NCBI GenBank assembly: GCA_001632435.1
Contig: KV423973.1
Location: 62,001 to 126,000 of the forward strand
Source of the DNA: Calocera cornea HHB12733
Lineage: Eukaryota > Basidiomycota > Dacrymycetes > Dacrymycetales > Dacrymycetaceae
Length of the DNA: 64,000 bases
Reading direction: 5' to 3'
Below are positions 1 to 11,318 of this stretch, one piece after another. The notes beneath the pieces were generated by a model. The model saw only the letters and a program-made list of their open reading frames with translations, made no database searches and was not told the origin of the DNA. How positions within the stretch are numbered: the stretch's first letter is position 1; each line of letters opens with the position of its first letter. The translations under genes were made by a program, and so were the position numbers.

Positions 1-1066
1 CCACCGAAGACGTTGCGGATGACCTCGCCACGGCCGTTGGCGATCATGCAGATGATGGAAACGGCGGACATCAACGGGAAGATCCACTGAGGGAAGATCT
101 CGTAGAAGAACATGAAGGTGAAGATGTACCAGAAAAGGCGGACACGCTTCGAGCTCATGACGTTGTCGTAGTGGAGGGCCTGGAACAGGTTGGCGGGGGA
201 GATGTTGGCCGGCCAGAAGCAAATGGTCGGGTACACAAGGAGGTCCATGAGGAAACCAGCGTAGCCGTAGCCGATCAGCTGGGAGGCGATCAGCATGAAG
301 ATAGCAATGCCGGCGTTGGCCTCATTGTCGTAGTACAGATTCTGGACGGAGAGCACCTGGATACCGGTGGCAGAGCCGGCGGCGGTGGAAGCCATGATGA
401 TGATAGCCACGTGCTCTGTGACAATCATATTAGGGTCCACGTACGGCCAAAAAAGGATATCGGCTTACCCTTGATGTTGAAGGGACCGGGGTTGAGCCAC
501 TTGAGGGGGCCCCAACGGGGGATCATAGCCATGATGTTGCCAAGCCAGTACGAGATAACCAACAGGAAAAGCCGGGACACGGTGAGGGTCTGGGGCTTGA
601 AGAAGTAGATCTGGGCCAGGACAGCACCGAAGGCGGAAAGACCGAGACCGAGGAACCACGTGCGGAAAGTGAACGCCTTAAGCTCGGGGTCATCGCGGGT
701 GGAAAGCACCTTGATGGCGACCTCGTAAGCATCCTATGGACCTCTGTTAATCATTCCGGCCTGACTCTCGTTGTAATCTGGCCATTTCACCTTCACGCGG
801 TACTCCTCCTTGGTGGCCTCATCGCGGGAGATCTTCATCTCGAGCTCCTCGACGGCCTCCAGCTGGGCAACGGCGACCTCATCGTCACTGGCCTGCTTGA
901 AGTCCTTGCCACTGCCAAGCTCGATGTCACCGTGGCGGGAGATGACACGGTCGAGAGGGTGAGCCTCGTCGATGGCGGCGCCACGGATGTTGACCAGCTC
1001 GTCACCATTGGGCAGGTCTTCAAGGATGTCATGACCGAATTCGTCCTTCTGATCGTTCGACGCCAT
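1..1066 (-). CDS. OPT-family oligopeptide transporter (partial, N-terminal part)
   Basis: Proton-coupled oligopeptide transporter of the plasma membrane; the gene runs off the left edge of the window. Exons on the minus strand are 1066-791, 733-469 and 415 to the edge, separated by introns of 57 and 53 bp with GTGAAA and GTAAGC donors. The N-terminus (MASNDQKDEFG) is hydrophilic and acidic, as is usual in fungal OPTs. It is followed by the family signature around DDPELKAFTFRTWFLG and by hydrophobic segments; PANISPANLFQALH and YDNEANAGIAIF fit OPT loops. I chose the ATG at 1066 because the upstream in-frame extension is not conserved-looking and lies before an unstructured leader. About 225 residues are visible of roughly 750-850 expected. 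Family assignment is from remembered OPT motifs; the transported substrate cannot be inferred. Confidence 0.88.
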
Positions 1067-3278
1067 GTCGCAGGCGGATTTCGAAGAGGTGAAGGGGAAG
1101 TTGGGAAAGGGGGGGTCGACCAATGGCAGGGATGTTATCGGAACCTGGGTCGATATTTAAACGGTGTCTGGGTGTGGGACCGCTCCCGGAGACTCGCGAA
1201 GGCGCCTGTCAGGGGTAAGGTCGGAAGATGTGTGTGAAGGGGGCCGGTGGAGACGAACGGAGAAGCACGCGAGCGTGAAGGCGGCGGAGATGGAGACGAT
1301 AGCGAGTTGACAGCACATGGTGAGGCACGCCCTCGAATATGTGCGTCACACGGCCCACATTCTGCTCCACACCAGGGTAATCGTAGATAAGGAAGTGAAC
1401 ACGCGAAAGCGCATGCGAAGAGAGAATGTATGTTCCGAGGGCGGGCGGCTTGCACCGGTGTGTGGCCAAACCTGCCATCTGCAACCTTGTGGGGAGAGGA
1501 ACGAGAAGCGTTCGGGACCGTGTGGTTCGCTTTCCATTCACGGCAAGGGTTCAATGGGATCAAAGAGACAGGTCACACAGCCATATGCAAGGGTTTTGGT
1601 CCCGTCCTGTGGGCATCGTGACAGCGCGTGTAGAGGCGTGAGGCGCCCTCTTCCCGCCCGTCCCACCCCGTCCCGCTCTGGGCCGCCACCGCCCGGTCGC
1701 ACTCTATTCCCTTACAACGATAGCTTCTAATTTTAGGCCGGATAACATCATTCATGTCAAGCACCGCAGTGAGGGATAAATGGGAGCACCGATAACGGGG
1801 CACCGCCAGTCGAGGTCCGCTGGATGATAGGAACAAGGAACGCCACACAGTCATACCACTCGATACCAACATTTTCTGGCCGAGCATAGCACCATCAACT
1901 AAACCGATCAGACGCGACTGGGGCATCTCTTTTAGCGAACTATGGCCTGCTCCATGATGATCGCCGAGAGACTGCTGCCGCTGAAACCGCATGGCTGGGT
2001 CGCCAGCCGACGCAGGCTGGTCGGGTAGCCCGGTCAAGGCAGGACAGCCGAGTTGACAAAGAACCTCGGGGAAGTGACGCATATCCGGAAGAATTCCCGA
2101 TCCTAACCCCTGGCGGTGCACATGGACAAGGCTGGGCGATAAGAAGATGAACTGGGTGACATCCACTGGCTCGTCCTGCGCAGCTTTCTCGCGCGGACAG
2201 CCTCCTCGCGCCAGCATTCTTGTCCAGCGTCGAACATGATCCAATCCGAAATCATCAAGAGACCCTTGACGTATCAATTGTCGCCAGCCCCGAGTTTCGT
2301 AACTACTGTACACCTTTCTTCGGGGCCTCGGTACAATTTTGAATCGGCCGGAGCGCTCGCCTGACGCAAAGCCGCGTGGACTTCATAGGCCGCCGGTTCG
2401 GCGTAATGGAATGCAATGGGGAGCCGGGGCCTGCAGGCTCGAGACAGGGATTGGGCGACTCCAAGCGCCTGCCATGTGGACGAGCGCCCGCGTCATGCGC
2501 TGTCCTGGCTCGTCCCGCGCGCACCCTCTGCTTCCGTAGCCGATCACATTGATTAGTCATCCACTCCGGCTCCGGTTTCCGCTGCTTCCCCGGCTATGGC
2601 CGGCCTCATTATCATCGACAGCGCTCCGTCATAGCCTCTCGGGGTCAAAAGCCTAAATAACTGGCCTGGTCCGCCCAGTTTTCTCCTGCTAAGCACTGTC
2701 GACGGCCTCGGAACATCGTAGCCACATCAGAACACCGGAGGCTGTCCCTGGAGCCGTCTCCAACCGCAACTACAAACTTCTTTCTGCACGACCAACCGGC
2801 TGTGACCATGTCCCTAGCTCCTTCATAAGCGAAACCCACCAACTTATTAGTCGTCCGACCTACAATTGCCGATCGCTTGCCCGCGTGGGCTGCAGTGAGC
2901 AAGTGGCACGGCCGGTGTTGGGTTTCGCCACAGACCTCATGGGCGCCCCCGAGGCCCGCATGGTCGTGCGCTCACTCACTCCAGCGGAGCACACGCGATC
3001 GAGCGCTTGTGTGACCGGGCGAGCTGGCTCCGTCCAAGAGCGCTGGTGCGACGCCGCACGGCAGGACGACATGAAAGTGGCTCACGGCATTCTTTCATCA
3101 TCGCGTGGTGCCTGAGAACCCAACTCCAAAAAACGGACTTACTCCATGTCTCCATGTCTCCACGTCTCCATGTCTCGACTGTGCCCCACGCTTCCCACAG
3201 GGGTCGGCACCCATCCTATCGCACCGACAGACCGTATGGTCGCTCCCTTATCACCTGACCATGCGTCATGCTTCTCCT
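1067..3278. other. Intergenic region, no supported gene
   Basis: This is the promoter side of the OPT gene and beyond. Open frames exist (for example 1573-2313 on the minus strand) but none shows recognisable domains, plausible splice structure or similarity to anything else in the window. A short tandem array of an 8-bp unit (TCCATGTC, four copies with one change) lies at about 3142-3175. Nothing else stands out. Confidence 0.5.
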
Positions 3279-3280
3279 TA

Positions 3281-3681
3281 CTGTACTCGCCAGCGTAGGT
3301 GCGCATTCCCTTTCTGGGATTTGCCCCCGCGGGAGCATATCTTAGTCTGGGCAAGTGCGCAAAATTCATAGGATGTGGTGACAGTGCGCAAAAAGGGCGC
3401 AACAACAACAACCACTACAATCCCTCAGCCTGAGGCTCAGCATGAGGCCCTACCTAAGGTTTTCAGAAGTGCTTTAAACAGACATTCACTCGGAGCAGCT
3501 TGAAAATGCACTGGAAAAACGTCCTAAATGAGTTGTCTGACACAACACAGCCACATCCAGTTTGGTATGCATTGCTTTGACAAAGTGCGCAGCAGCCAGA
3601 AATGGGTGGTGACAGCCCAAAAAGTGCGCAAAAAAACCTCGTGGTGACGGTGACATCGCGCACCTACGCTGGCGAGTACAG
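3281..3681. mobile_element. 401-bp MITE-like element with 24-bp perfect terminal inverted repeats
   Basis: The ends are perfect 24-bp inverted repeats starting CTGTACTCGCCAGCGTAGGT. TA lies immediately outside both ends (3279-3280 and 3682-3683), which fits a TA target-site duplication. No coding capacity is seen. The subterminal zones repeat a GTGCGCA motif followed by an A-run (near 3355, 3384, 3584, 3623) and a GTGGTGACAG motif, the kind of arrangement used for transposase binding in non-autonomous DNA elements. A 10-bp word TATCACCTGA also occurs at 3249-3258 and at 3682-3691, so the exact duplication is uncertain. Superfamily not assigned. Confidence 0.65.
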
Positions 3682-3683
3682 TA

Positions 3684-4655
3684 TCACCTGATGCGGTCCA
3701 GCGCGGTCACGGAGGCGAGTGATCGCGTGCATAAAGTCTCCGGCCAGACGAGCTCCGCGCCCGCTTTCAACGTGGAGCATCTCGCGGGTTGCTTTTGCCT
3801 ATCTCGGCAGGGACCGCGACCTCATGTAACGTCCTGCGTTGATCAACCCCCGGGGTCATGGTCTTGAGACCTTTCCCCCGAAGTTGTTTGCTCTTGCAGA
3901 CGGCACACCAATCCGCGAACGTCGGAAGAAGTCACGTAATCGTTGGTAGGTCCGGCCGGCGGCCAGGTGGCTCAGTGGGAACAATCGCCGGCACGTATTA
4001 AACTAGCCATTTACGCATATGAGCGAAGACTGCTCAAACCACGGCTTCGCACCTCCATCGGTCCGGCCAGCGCAAGGTACCGTAGGCTGTTTGCTAAATG
4101 ACGGTTCCTGTTGTGCCTAGCATCTCAACACGCAATTCAATCCCACCATTATTGACACATTCTGAGCGACTTCTTCTTTCCCAATTCTGATGCATGGGTA
4201 ATTTGGCCCATATGGAACGCGATCATAGATGTGCCTGATCAGTCTCCCAGTCCATCTGCACAATTCCCTCGGATCGTTGCGCCCTTATCCAATGCCTTCA
4301 CAAGGCCCATAGCACATTCGAACAGCGCCAGTGTGGTCAGAGCACGTCCGATGGCTTCCTAATTGTACCGACAACTCCCCTTCGGCGTCTGCATTCTCCC
4401 TATCCAGCCGCACGCACACGCGTATGACACCCTCAAGGCCAGCAGGCTGCTGCTTTGCTGGCGCACTAAGCACGAGTCATCATAGGTCGGCACATCTTGC
4501 TCCAACCTCTGAAACGGGAAAGTCATTCCGAATGAGATGTACCAAAGCACAAGAAACAATCGTGGAGGTATCATAAACGTTCGTGAATACAACATAATTC
4601 CGGTCGGTCGGGCCATCCGCAGTCAAAATCACAATCGGACTCAGTCAGCAAGACC
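3684..4655. other. Intergenic region, nothing recognised
   Basis: This stretch lies between the small inverted-repeat element and the 3' end of the SCY1-like gene. I see no domain-bearing frame, no tRNA-like boxes and no repeat shared with the rest of the window. It presumably holds the terminator of the SCY1-like gene near its right end. Confidence 0.4.
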
Positions 4656-7600
4656 TTATCCCAGAGGATCGAAATCTTGCCAGTCGGTCTTTTTAGGGCC
4701 ACCTCCGGCAGGCGCGCCTACTTTGGTCGGCATGAGAATGTTACTGCTCGACTGGGACAATGGCGGTGCATTGAATGCAATGGGAGCCGCAGCGAACGAG
4801 GGCGGTGCTGCAGGAGCGGCCGATAGCGTACTCGGCATATTCCAGCTCGGGAAGGACGGCGTCTGGGTCTGGAAGACCGGGCTGCCCAAGGAGATTGGAC
4901 GGTCGGGTTCCATGCTGATATTGTAGTTTGGCTTGTTCGCCTGGAATGATGTCCCAGTGGTGGGATGGGTCTGAGTGGGTATCGGTTGGGTCTGAAGCGG
5001 TGTCCAGCTGCTCGTAGCGAGCGGAGATGCGGTACGCTGCACGGGTGGGACATAGCGACTGGGCCCCGGTAAAGTTGGTATAGAGGACGAAGAGGTACTT
5101 CGAGTGGAGAACGATGGTGGAGATGCTCCTGGTGTTGATCGCAAGGAGGGTGGTGAGGTCTGCTGCATAGGCCTGAGAGAAGCGGCTGCGTTGAGTGGCA
5201 TTGCTGGTGTCTGTGGCAGCGGTGGGAATGTGGATGTTGGACTTGCAAAGGTAGAAGCCGTGGTTGAAGCGGGAGTGGACTACAGCTTGGTTAGTACAAT
5301 GCACACTGAATATGAAGCATGCTCACTCCTACACCAGCTTCGGCAAAGATACTATCCCATGGATCAACCTCCTCCCATGAGGCGGTGGATGGTTGTGTCG
5401 AGCCATTACCGTTTACTGTAATTGCTGGATGGGAGACTGACCCACCAGCAACGAGGTCCTCGAAATCCATTTCACCGTTGGTCCCAAAGCTAGGCTGGCC
5501 TGCGGACCGTCCACCAGACGTTTGCTGTTCAATCCTTTGGTGCTCTCGCAAGTGCTGGCTCTGCTCGCGCTCCACACGATCTCCGAGCGAACGAATGACC
5601 CTGTACGGTCGTCAGGAAAAACTTGGCCAACAGCGGTGGACAATGCCTACTTCATGAAGCGATTGAACTGATCGACGGATAGCAAGGGACCTATGCTCAT
5701 GGCCCAGAGTTGGGGCAGCACCAAGGTTGCCACAGCTTCGCGATCGACTACAAACATTGTCAATCATGTACATACCGCGATGGAAGTTCATGCCCACCTT
5801 TCTGACCCATGGCTTCGTGAACATCCAGAGTGGCCATCTAATTTGCATGTTAGCCATGTACACTGATCGCCGCCAAGGAAGCCGTACCATGACCGACGGT
5901 TCTGGCCATCTTATCAGCAACCTGAGATAAAACGGTGAATTAGACACGCACCTTTTGTTCGTATACGCGACAGCAATGGAACCATCTTCTGGGTCAAGCT
6001 CGTCTGTACAACCCTGTTAACGAGACATTCGGAGTATAGCGACGAACACCCACCGTATCCAGAACTTTCACCAAGTGTAAAAAGCACTGCAATGCGTTCA
6101 CCTTCACCGATAAGACCCGTGTTTTGGTGAACAGCACCTATCAAATGCATACTGAGGTAATATCTCGGGACTGCAACATTTCCACATACCGCGATCTTTG
6201 GGAACAGGACATTCTGCACCTCGCTGTAGTCCACACTCTCGTCCACGTCTGGGACGGCGTTGAGGGCGCGTTCTTGAACGTTGACATGCTCCGATTCCAA
6301 AGCAGCATACACCAATGGCATCACGTCTACATGGTCACATCAACCAGTGTGTGACATAGCGGTACAGATGAAGCTTACGCTCTTTGAAGGTCGCCGGCGT
6401 CGTTTTCTCTTGGAAGAGCTTGAGGTTGTCCAGCAGCGTGATCATGTTTTGAGGTGGATCGCGAATCTGGAACAGTGGCTTGATATTGGGGAGCACGATT
6501 TGGGCAAACTGCTCCTTTGACAGCGTCTTGGATATCTCGAATACGTTCGGCAAGATGAACGGCAGTAACCAGGGGTCCTTCATCTCCTCCACCAGGCTGG
6601 GCAGAATCTTTCGCCTTTTCAGTCCTTCTGAGAATCGGGGCAGCACCTTGAGGAGGCCTTTCATGAAGGTCGCTTTCTCCTCTTTCGGCTTAGCACTAAA
6701 TGTTGACCGCTCCAAGAAGTTAAGAGTAGAGATGGCGAGGGACGAGAAGAACGGCTGCTGCGGCAATGTCGTGGTCGTTAGTCGCCCGGAAGGACTTCGC
6801 GTTACGAGGTGCTTCACAAGGTCTGAACTCCTACATCAGTCCAACATGATAATGGCCAAGTGCAGATGCACGTACCCAGCAAGTCACCTCCCATCACCGC
6901 ATTTTGGATCGCATTGCCGCTTGAAAGCCTTGCGGCATTCTCCCGCAATGAGTTCATGCTTCCGTGATTTGAGAATGGCGGCCGGCCGTGGTTGTGTACA
7001 GTGTACAGGACGCATCCAAGGGCGTACATATCGCTCGCTATGGTGATCTGTTCGTCGATTGCATATTCCGGAGCTAGGTAGGATGTGTCAGCAGGTAATG
7101 GGCAAAGCGGTCCGAGACCGAACACACCCATGTAGTCAAACTTCCTCTGAACATAGGGTGAAAGGCGGTTATCGAATTCGGGGAATTCCCAACGCGTCTT
7201 GGTCCCGTCGGCTTGCATCAATGGCATTGTCAAGCCAAGTCCACTGAGTTTCCAATCGCCCTGAAGGGCTGGTCAACTGCTGTTTCTCAAGCGCAGGGAA
7301 GGTGATGTACCTTGTTGTTGATGAGGATCGCTTCTGGCGACACGTTTGAGTGCACCAGTTTGGCTGACATATGGAGGAATTCCAGGCCTGTAGCACGCTT
7401 GGTTAACCCTCGTTGTTGTTACCTCGTCCATTGGCCATCGCACCTCGGCAGACCTGCAACAAACCTTTCTGGATCTGCATCGCCCATCAGTCATGGTTTG
7501 TACGGAGACTGCTGGACAATAACGCACCTCAACCTCATCAAGTTCTCCCGAGTCACCTCCACTTCCAGCTGAGCGTCGTGATGTGGGGATGGATAGGGCG

Positions 7601-8132
7601 AGCGAAGAGGTTAGCGGTTCAGTCGCGAACGTGATCTCGGCTCTGCCTCATGCGGTGAGTTCATATCGATATCGCGTCAATCGACTTTACGAACCGCGTT
7701 TCCTCCATTGGTTCAACCATTTCTACAGATATATGTCAGAGTTGTACAAGATAGCATCTAGACTGAGCACACACCAAGAATGCAAGGATGGCGTAACCGA
7801 GACAACGACGACGCCTACTCTCAGTATGAATATGCTTCCAGACTCAGCAATGCAGGGCGCACCTCATGCTTGAGCACCTCTATAATCCTCTCCTTCCCAG
7901 CAGCACCCATCTTGTCCATGGACCGCTTCTCGAACGACCACACGCTGACCTGCTTCGCGGTAGTCTTGTGCGTTGCAGCCTGGACCTTCCAGGGCCCGAC
8001 ATTGAATGCCGGCGTGATAGCTGTTGCCGCTGAGACATTTGAAGAAGATGAAGCCGCTGTGGTTATGGTATAGTTCTGGGCTATTGCAGTGCCTCTGAAG
8101 AGAGAGCTGGCTGCTGCGAGCACGCCCGCCAT
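4656..8132 (-). CDS. SCY1-like pseudokinase (SCYL2/Ppk32 type)
   Basis: Kinase-like scaffold implicated in clathrin and endosome/Golgi trafficking in other eukaryotes. My reconstruction has 16 exons: 8132-7863, 7814-7775, 7722-7695, 7642-7528, 7474-7444, 7387-7311, 7260-6876, 6822-6379, 6326-6190, 6137-6054, 6003-5952, 5901-5888, 5837-5798, 5747-5651, 5600-5327, 5279-4656. They sum to 2712 bp, an open frame of 903 residues. Seen: WSFEKR and ERIIEVLK in the N-lobe; RLRHPCILEMVEP; LEFLHMSAKLVHSNVSPEA where an active kinase has HRD, so the catalytic Asp is absent; APEYAIDEQ and SDMYALGCVLY; then a HEAT-like helical region; a Ser/Pro/Thr-rich tail ending DWQDFDPLG. One exon is only 14 bp. The ATG at 8132 is 201 bp from divergent MED7. 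Known only from family resemblance; binding partners not inferable. Confidence 0.88.
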
Positions 8133-8333
8133 TATGGAGTCAAGAAGTAATAAGAGGTCGGCTTCGGAGTTCCACCAGGGCTACAGCATGGGTGGGTCAG
8201 GGTTCGCAACCTGCGCGTCTGCTTCGCACGGAGGCATTCGCACCCTGTCCGGAGCCGAATTCGGAACTGCGTTACAGGGTTCACCGCCGGCGGCCTGCCA
8301 CCCGTCTCTGAGGCACACGACGACCACGGCACC
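8133..8333. promoter_or_regulatory. Shared 201-bp divergent promoter, SCY1-like / MED7
   Basis: The two start codons face away from each other with 201 bp between them, so both genes must draw their core promoters from this spacer. No clear TATA box is seen. Inference from spacing only. Confidence 0.5.
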
Positions 8334-9238
8334 ATGGACGAGCCGCTCGAAGTCGGCGCGACCTTTCCAGCACCTCCACGCTTCTACAACCGATACACGA
8401 CGCGCAACCTCGAGCTTCTGGAGAAGCTCAAGGTCGATGGATCGGACGCGCTTGTCGGAGAGCAGGATCTGCCTGAGTGGGACCTGGCCGAGCTCGACCC
8501 GCCGAGAGCAGACTGGATTGTCGAAGAGGGCGGGTATTCGAGCTTTGGGGACTTTTTCCCGGTACGCATGCCTCTTGAATCAAGCACCCCAGAGACTCAG
8601 CGACGATGGTTAGATACCCAGTCGCGAACCGACCCTTGAGGAGGTCGGGCTAATACAACTATACGACCCCAATGCAAGAGGTACAACCCTCCGGCGTTAT
8701 GCGCATTGCACCCTCTGACACATCACTACGCGCATAGACCGACGGCCAGCTCTTCACTCTCTCCTGCGAACACTGCTGCACAGCTACCACTCCATGCTCG
8801 CCGCCCTTCTTTCCGGTCCCCAGCTAGATATCGCCTCTATTGAGGACGGCCCCGTGTTCAAGTACACTGAATGGATGAGGGCAGCCGCGATGAACATGAT
8901 GCATGCCGTTAATGGGCTTAGGGGCATGCAGGCGCGGGTTATGCTGGAGGGGCTGATGCGCGCCAGGGTGGAGGACAGGAGGCGGAAAGTCGCCGAGATC
9001 CGACAGTATGTCCGTCAAGTCGCGTTTACCGGAAGGTACTGATGAGACGCGTAGAAAATGCAACTCTCTAAACGAAGATCTCACGCGATTACGAGAACGT
9101 GCCGAACGGCTGACCAGTACGCGGAAAGAGGCCGCCAGCACATCCGCATCTGAGCACGCTGCCATACTAGTACGGCCTACCGTCCCGCAAGATATCGCTA
9201 CGATTGATGATGTTGCTCGATGGGTTGACGAAGTATAG
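8334..9238 (+). CDS. MED7: Mediator complex subunit MED7
   Basis: MED7 is a middle-module subunit of Mediator, bridging transcription factors and RNA polymerase II in the nucleus. Exons 8334-8561, 8614-8680, 8738-9005 and 9055-9238 join to 747 bp, 248 residues, close to the usual fungal length. The start sits in CACCATGG, a good context. Seen in order: TFPAPPRFYNRYTTRNLELL (family FPpPP..y..yT.eNl), WIVEEGGYSSFGDFFP, then EEVGLIQLYDP, then the helical core LLRTLLHSYHSMLAALL and MMHAVNGLRGMQAR, corresponding to the HHLLNxxRPhQAR motif, and a C-terminal coiled coil (LTRLRERAERL). Divergent from the SCY1-like gene. I am confident because four conserved blocks occur in the right order across consistent introns. 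Confidence 0.9.
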
Positions 9239-9524
9239 GCGTGTCGATGGGCGAAGATCTCCGCGTCCCCCGAACATGCGCGATCAACGCACTGGTCGTT
9301 TGCCCGTCTATGTTGTACTTGTGTGTGTGACTCTTCACATATACCCGCCCCATTTGATACCATTTTTTCAATCAGATTGTGATATTACTGGCATCTTAAG
9401 CAGTGCAAATGTGAATTCCTTGATCTATACCCGCATAGTAGGGTGCTTATAGGCCCAATGTTGGGCGCGCAGATGCTGGAGCGCCTACGACGCTAATCCA
9501 GGTAGTTGGGTGACCGTGTGCCAT
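9239..9524. other. Downstream of MED7, nothing recognised
   Basis: AT-rich 3' flank of MED7, likely holding its polyadenylation signals. No gene or repeat copy is seen before the repeat that starts near 9525. Confidence 0.4.
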
Positions 9525-9845
9525 GGAGGGGCGTCGGAGACAAGGATGGAGTGACGTCCGGCTCCGAGACACTGCTCCCGAAAATTCCAACATCTTCCTG
9601 CGCTCCTGCACGGCCACAGCCGGCATCCAAGTGGCGGTCGGGATTCTCAGTCAAAAAAACAATAGATTTAAGTGGTTTTGCACTCCCGGTTTTAAGTGAT
9701 GGCGCACTGTGGGATTCGAACTCGCGCGCTTTGTGCACGATAATGTTCAGGGCCGCACATGCCCGCCTACCACTGCGCTATGCGCGCAGCGGTGTCAGCT
9801 ATGGCTATTTTGTCTTTTTGACCTGTACGCCAGCTACGTCACGGC
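9525..9845 (-). repeat. Repeat A copy 1 (tRNA-derived, SINE-like)
   Basis: Reverse-strand copy. The tRNA-like head has box B (GAGTTCGAATCCC) and box A (TAGCGCAGTGGTAGG), followed by a body with the words ATCTATTG, AAGATGTTGGAATTTTCG and TCTCGGAGCCGGACGTC and the end CTTGTCTCCGACGCC. In head orientation a conserved leader (GCTGGCGTACAGGTCAAAAA, then TGACACC) precedes the tRNA-like part. It is nearly identical to copy 2 over more than 400 bp in inverted orientation, including the flank up to about 9945. Confidence 0.75.
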
Positions 9846-10060
9846 TGCGCGCGGATGTGTACCCACGTCGCACCGTCCATCTTAGAGGGACAGTCACACA
9901 CCACACAACCAACGACCTCAGATGGCGGGCACCGCCGACGCACTGCGCAACACATTGGACATGATTGCCGCGCTACCGCGCTGCGGTCATCTTCCACCAC
10001 TACGACAGCAAAGTGAAATATAGACTGCTGTGGTAATCCCGCTCCCGTCCTTTTTACATG

Positions 10061-10581
10061 GAGTTATCGTCTAGAATGCCCTCCGAAACGCGTCAAAAAT
10101 CCAGAATGCCCTTCCGCGCTAAATTAATCCAGAATGCCCTCCCATATAACGACGTGACCCTACTTCGGAGGCCAGCAGCACCATGCTCTTGCCAGAAAAC
10201 AACGAAGTTGGTTTATGGGGTCCTTCCATCCGACCTTAGCAGTGTATATGTCCGTACTTGCGCTTTGGGGATCACAATTTGATGATTCTATAATTTGAAT
10301 TATTCCGTATGTCTCCTGTCAGTAGGAACCTGAGACTTCTTTGCACCCCATAATAAATGTCAATTTGGCAAGTCCCGAAACATTGCATGCAGAGAGGAAC
10401 TACTAAGGCGGGATGGGAGGGACCCCGTAAACCAACTTTGTTATTTTCTGGCATGAGCACGGTGTTGCTGGCCTCCGAAGTAGGGACGCGTCGTTTATGG
10501 GAGGGCATTCTGGATTAATTTAGCGCGGAAGGGCATTCTGGATTTTTGACGTGTTTCGGAGGGCATTCTAGACGATAACTC
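10061..10581. mobile_element. 521-bp fold-back MITE with long TIRs and 10-bp target duplication
   Basis: The terminal inverted repeats are about 180 bp, beginning GAGTTATCGTCTAGAATGCC on both ends and differing only at scattered positions. The element is flanked by TTTTTACATG at 10051-10060 and again at 10582-10591, a perfect 10-bp duplication. Only about 160 bp separates the arms and there is no coding capacity. Long TIRs and 9-11-bp duplications are what Mutator-like MITEs show, but the terminal GAGTTATC and an internal CAAAAATCCAGAATG word also resemble the ends of the transposon at 59200-62168, which has a 9-bp duplication. It sits between two inverted copies of repeat A. Confidence 0.85.
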
Positions 10582-10899
10582 TTTTTACATGTGTGCAAAT
10601 GTAAATGTGTAAATATCACACGGTCCAGGGCGATGTCTTTATGAGCAGCGGACTACCTCGGACGGCAGGGGATCGATGTGAATCGTCGACTTCTCTCCAA
10701 ATAACAGGCGACTCGGCTCTGGCTCGGATGACACAACGACACAATTGTGGGATGCGGAGAGGTGCCGATGGCTCGAAAGAGCAAGGAGCGGGAACTTATT
10801 AGTCAAATTGCGGATGGAAGCGGATGTCCTGGTGTGCCTATTATATACCAGGATACCTTCTATAGCTGCTAATTCATGTAGGATTTAACAGGTGTGCAG

Positions 10900-11318
10900 T
10901 GTGTCTGCGGTGCAAGCTGTGTGAGGTCGGTAGTTGTGTGGTGTGTGACTGTCCCTCTAAGATGGACGGTGCGACGTGGGTACACATCCGCGCGCAGCCG
11001 TGACGTAGCTGGCGTACAGGTCAAAAAGACAAAATAGCCATAGCTGACACCGCTGCGCGCATAGCGCAGTGGTAGGCGGGCATGTGCGGCCCTGAACATT
11101 ATCGTGCACAAAGCGCGCGAGTTCGAATCCCGCAGTGCGCCATCACTTAAAACCGGGAGTGCGAAACCACTTAAATCTATTGACTTTTTGCCTGTGGAGC
11201 ATGACCGCCACTCGGAACCGGATGGGGGCCGCACAGGAGCGCAGGAAGATGTTGGAATTTTCGCGGGAGCAGTGTCTCGGAGCCGGACGTCACTCCATCC
11301 TTGTCTCCGACGCCCCAT
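10900..11318 (+). repeat. Repeat A copy 2, with conserved leader
   Basis: Forward copy. Leader with GTACAGGTCAAAAAGACAAA, then GACACCGCTGCGCGC, box A TAGCGCAGTGGTAGG, box B GAGTTCGAATCCCGC, a CCA-like end, then the unrelated body ending CTTGTCTCCGACGCC. The 5' flank (a word GACTGTCCCTCTAAG and GGTGCGACGTGGGTACACAT) is shared with copy 1, so the pair looks like an inverted duplication of a whole segment rather than two independent insertions. Confidence 0.75.

Noticed and set aside
1573..2313. 246-residue open frame on the minus strand
   Set aside because: No recognisable motif, mixed composition, no supporting splice signals or paralogue in the window; could be a real orphan but cannot be supported.
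3249..3691. TATCACCTGA pair as a 10-bp target duplication
   Set aside because: The left word lies about 20 bp outside the inverted repeat, so it does not abut the element; TA fits the ends better.
11040..11140. Functional tRNA gene
   Set aside because: Box A, box B and acceptor stem exist, but the anticodon region is enlarged and the same sequence with an attached body occurs ten times, as expected of a tRNA-derived repeat.
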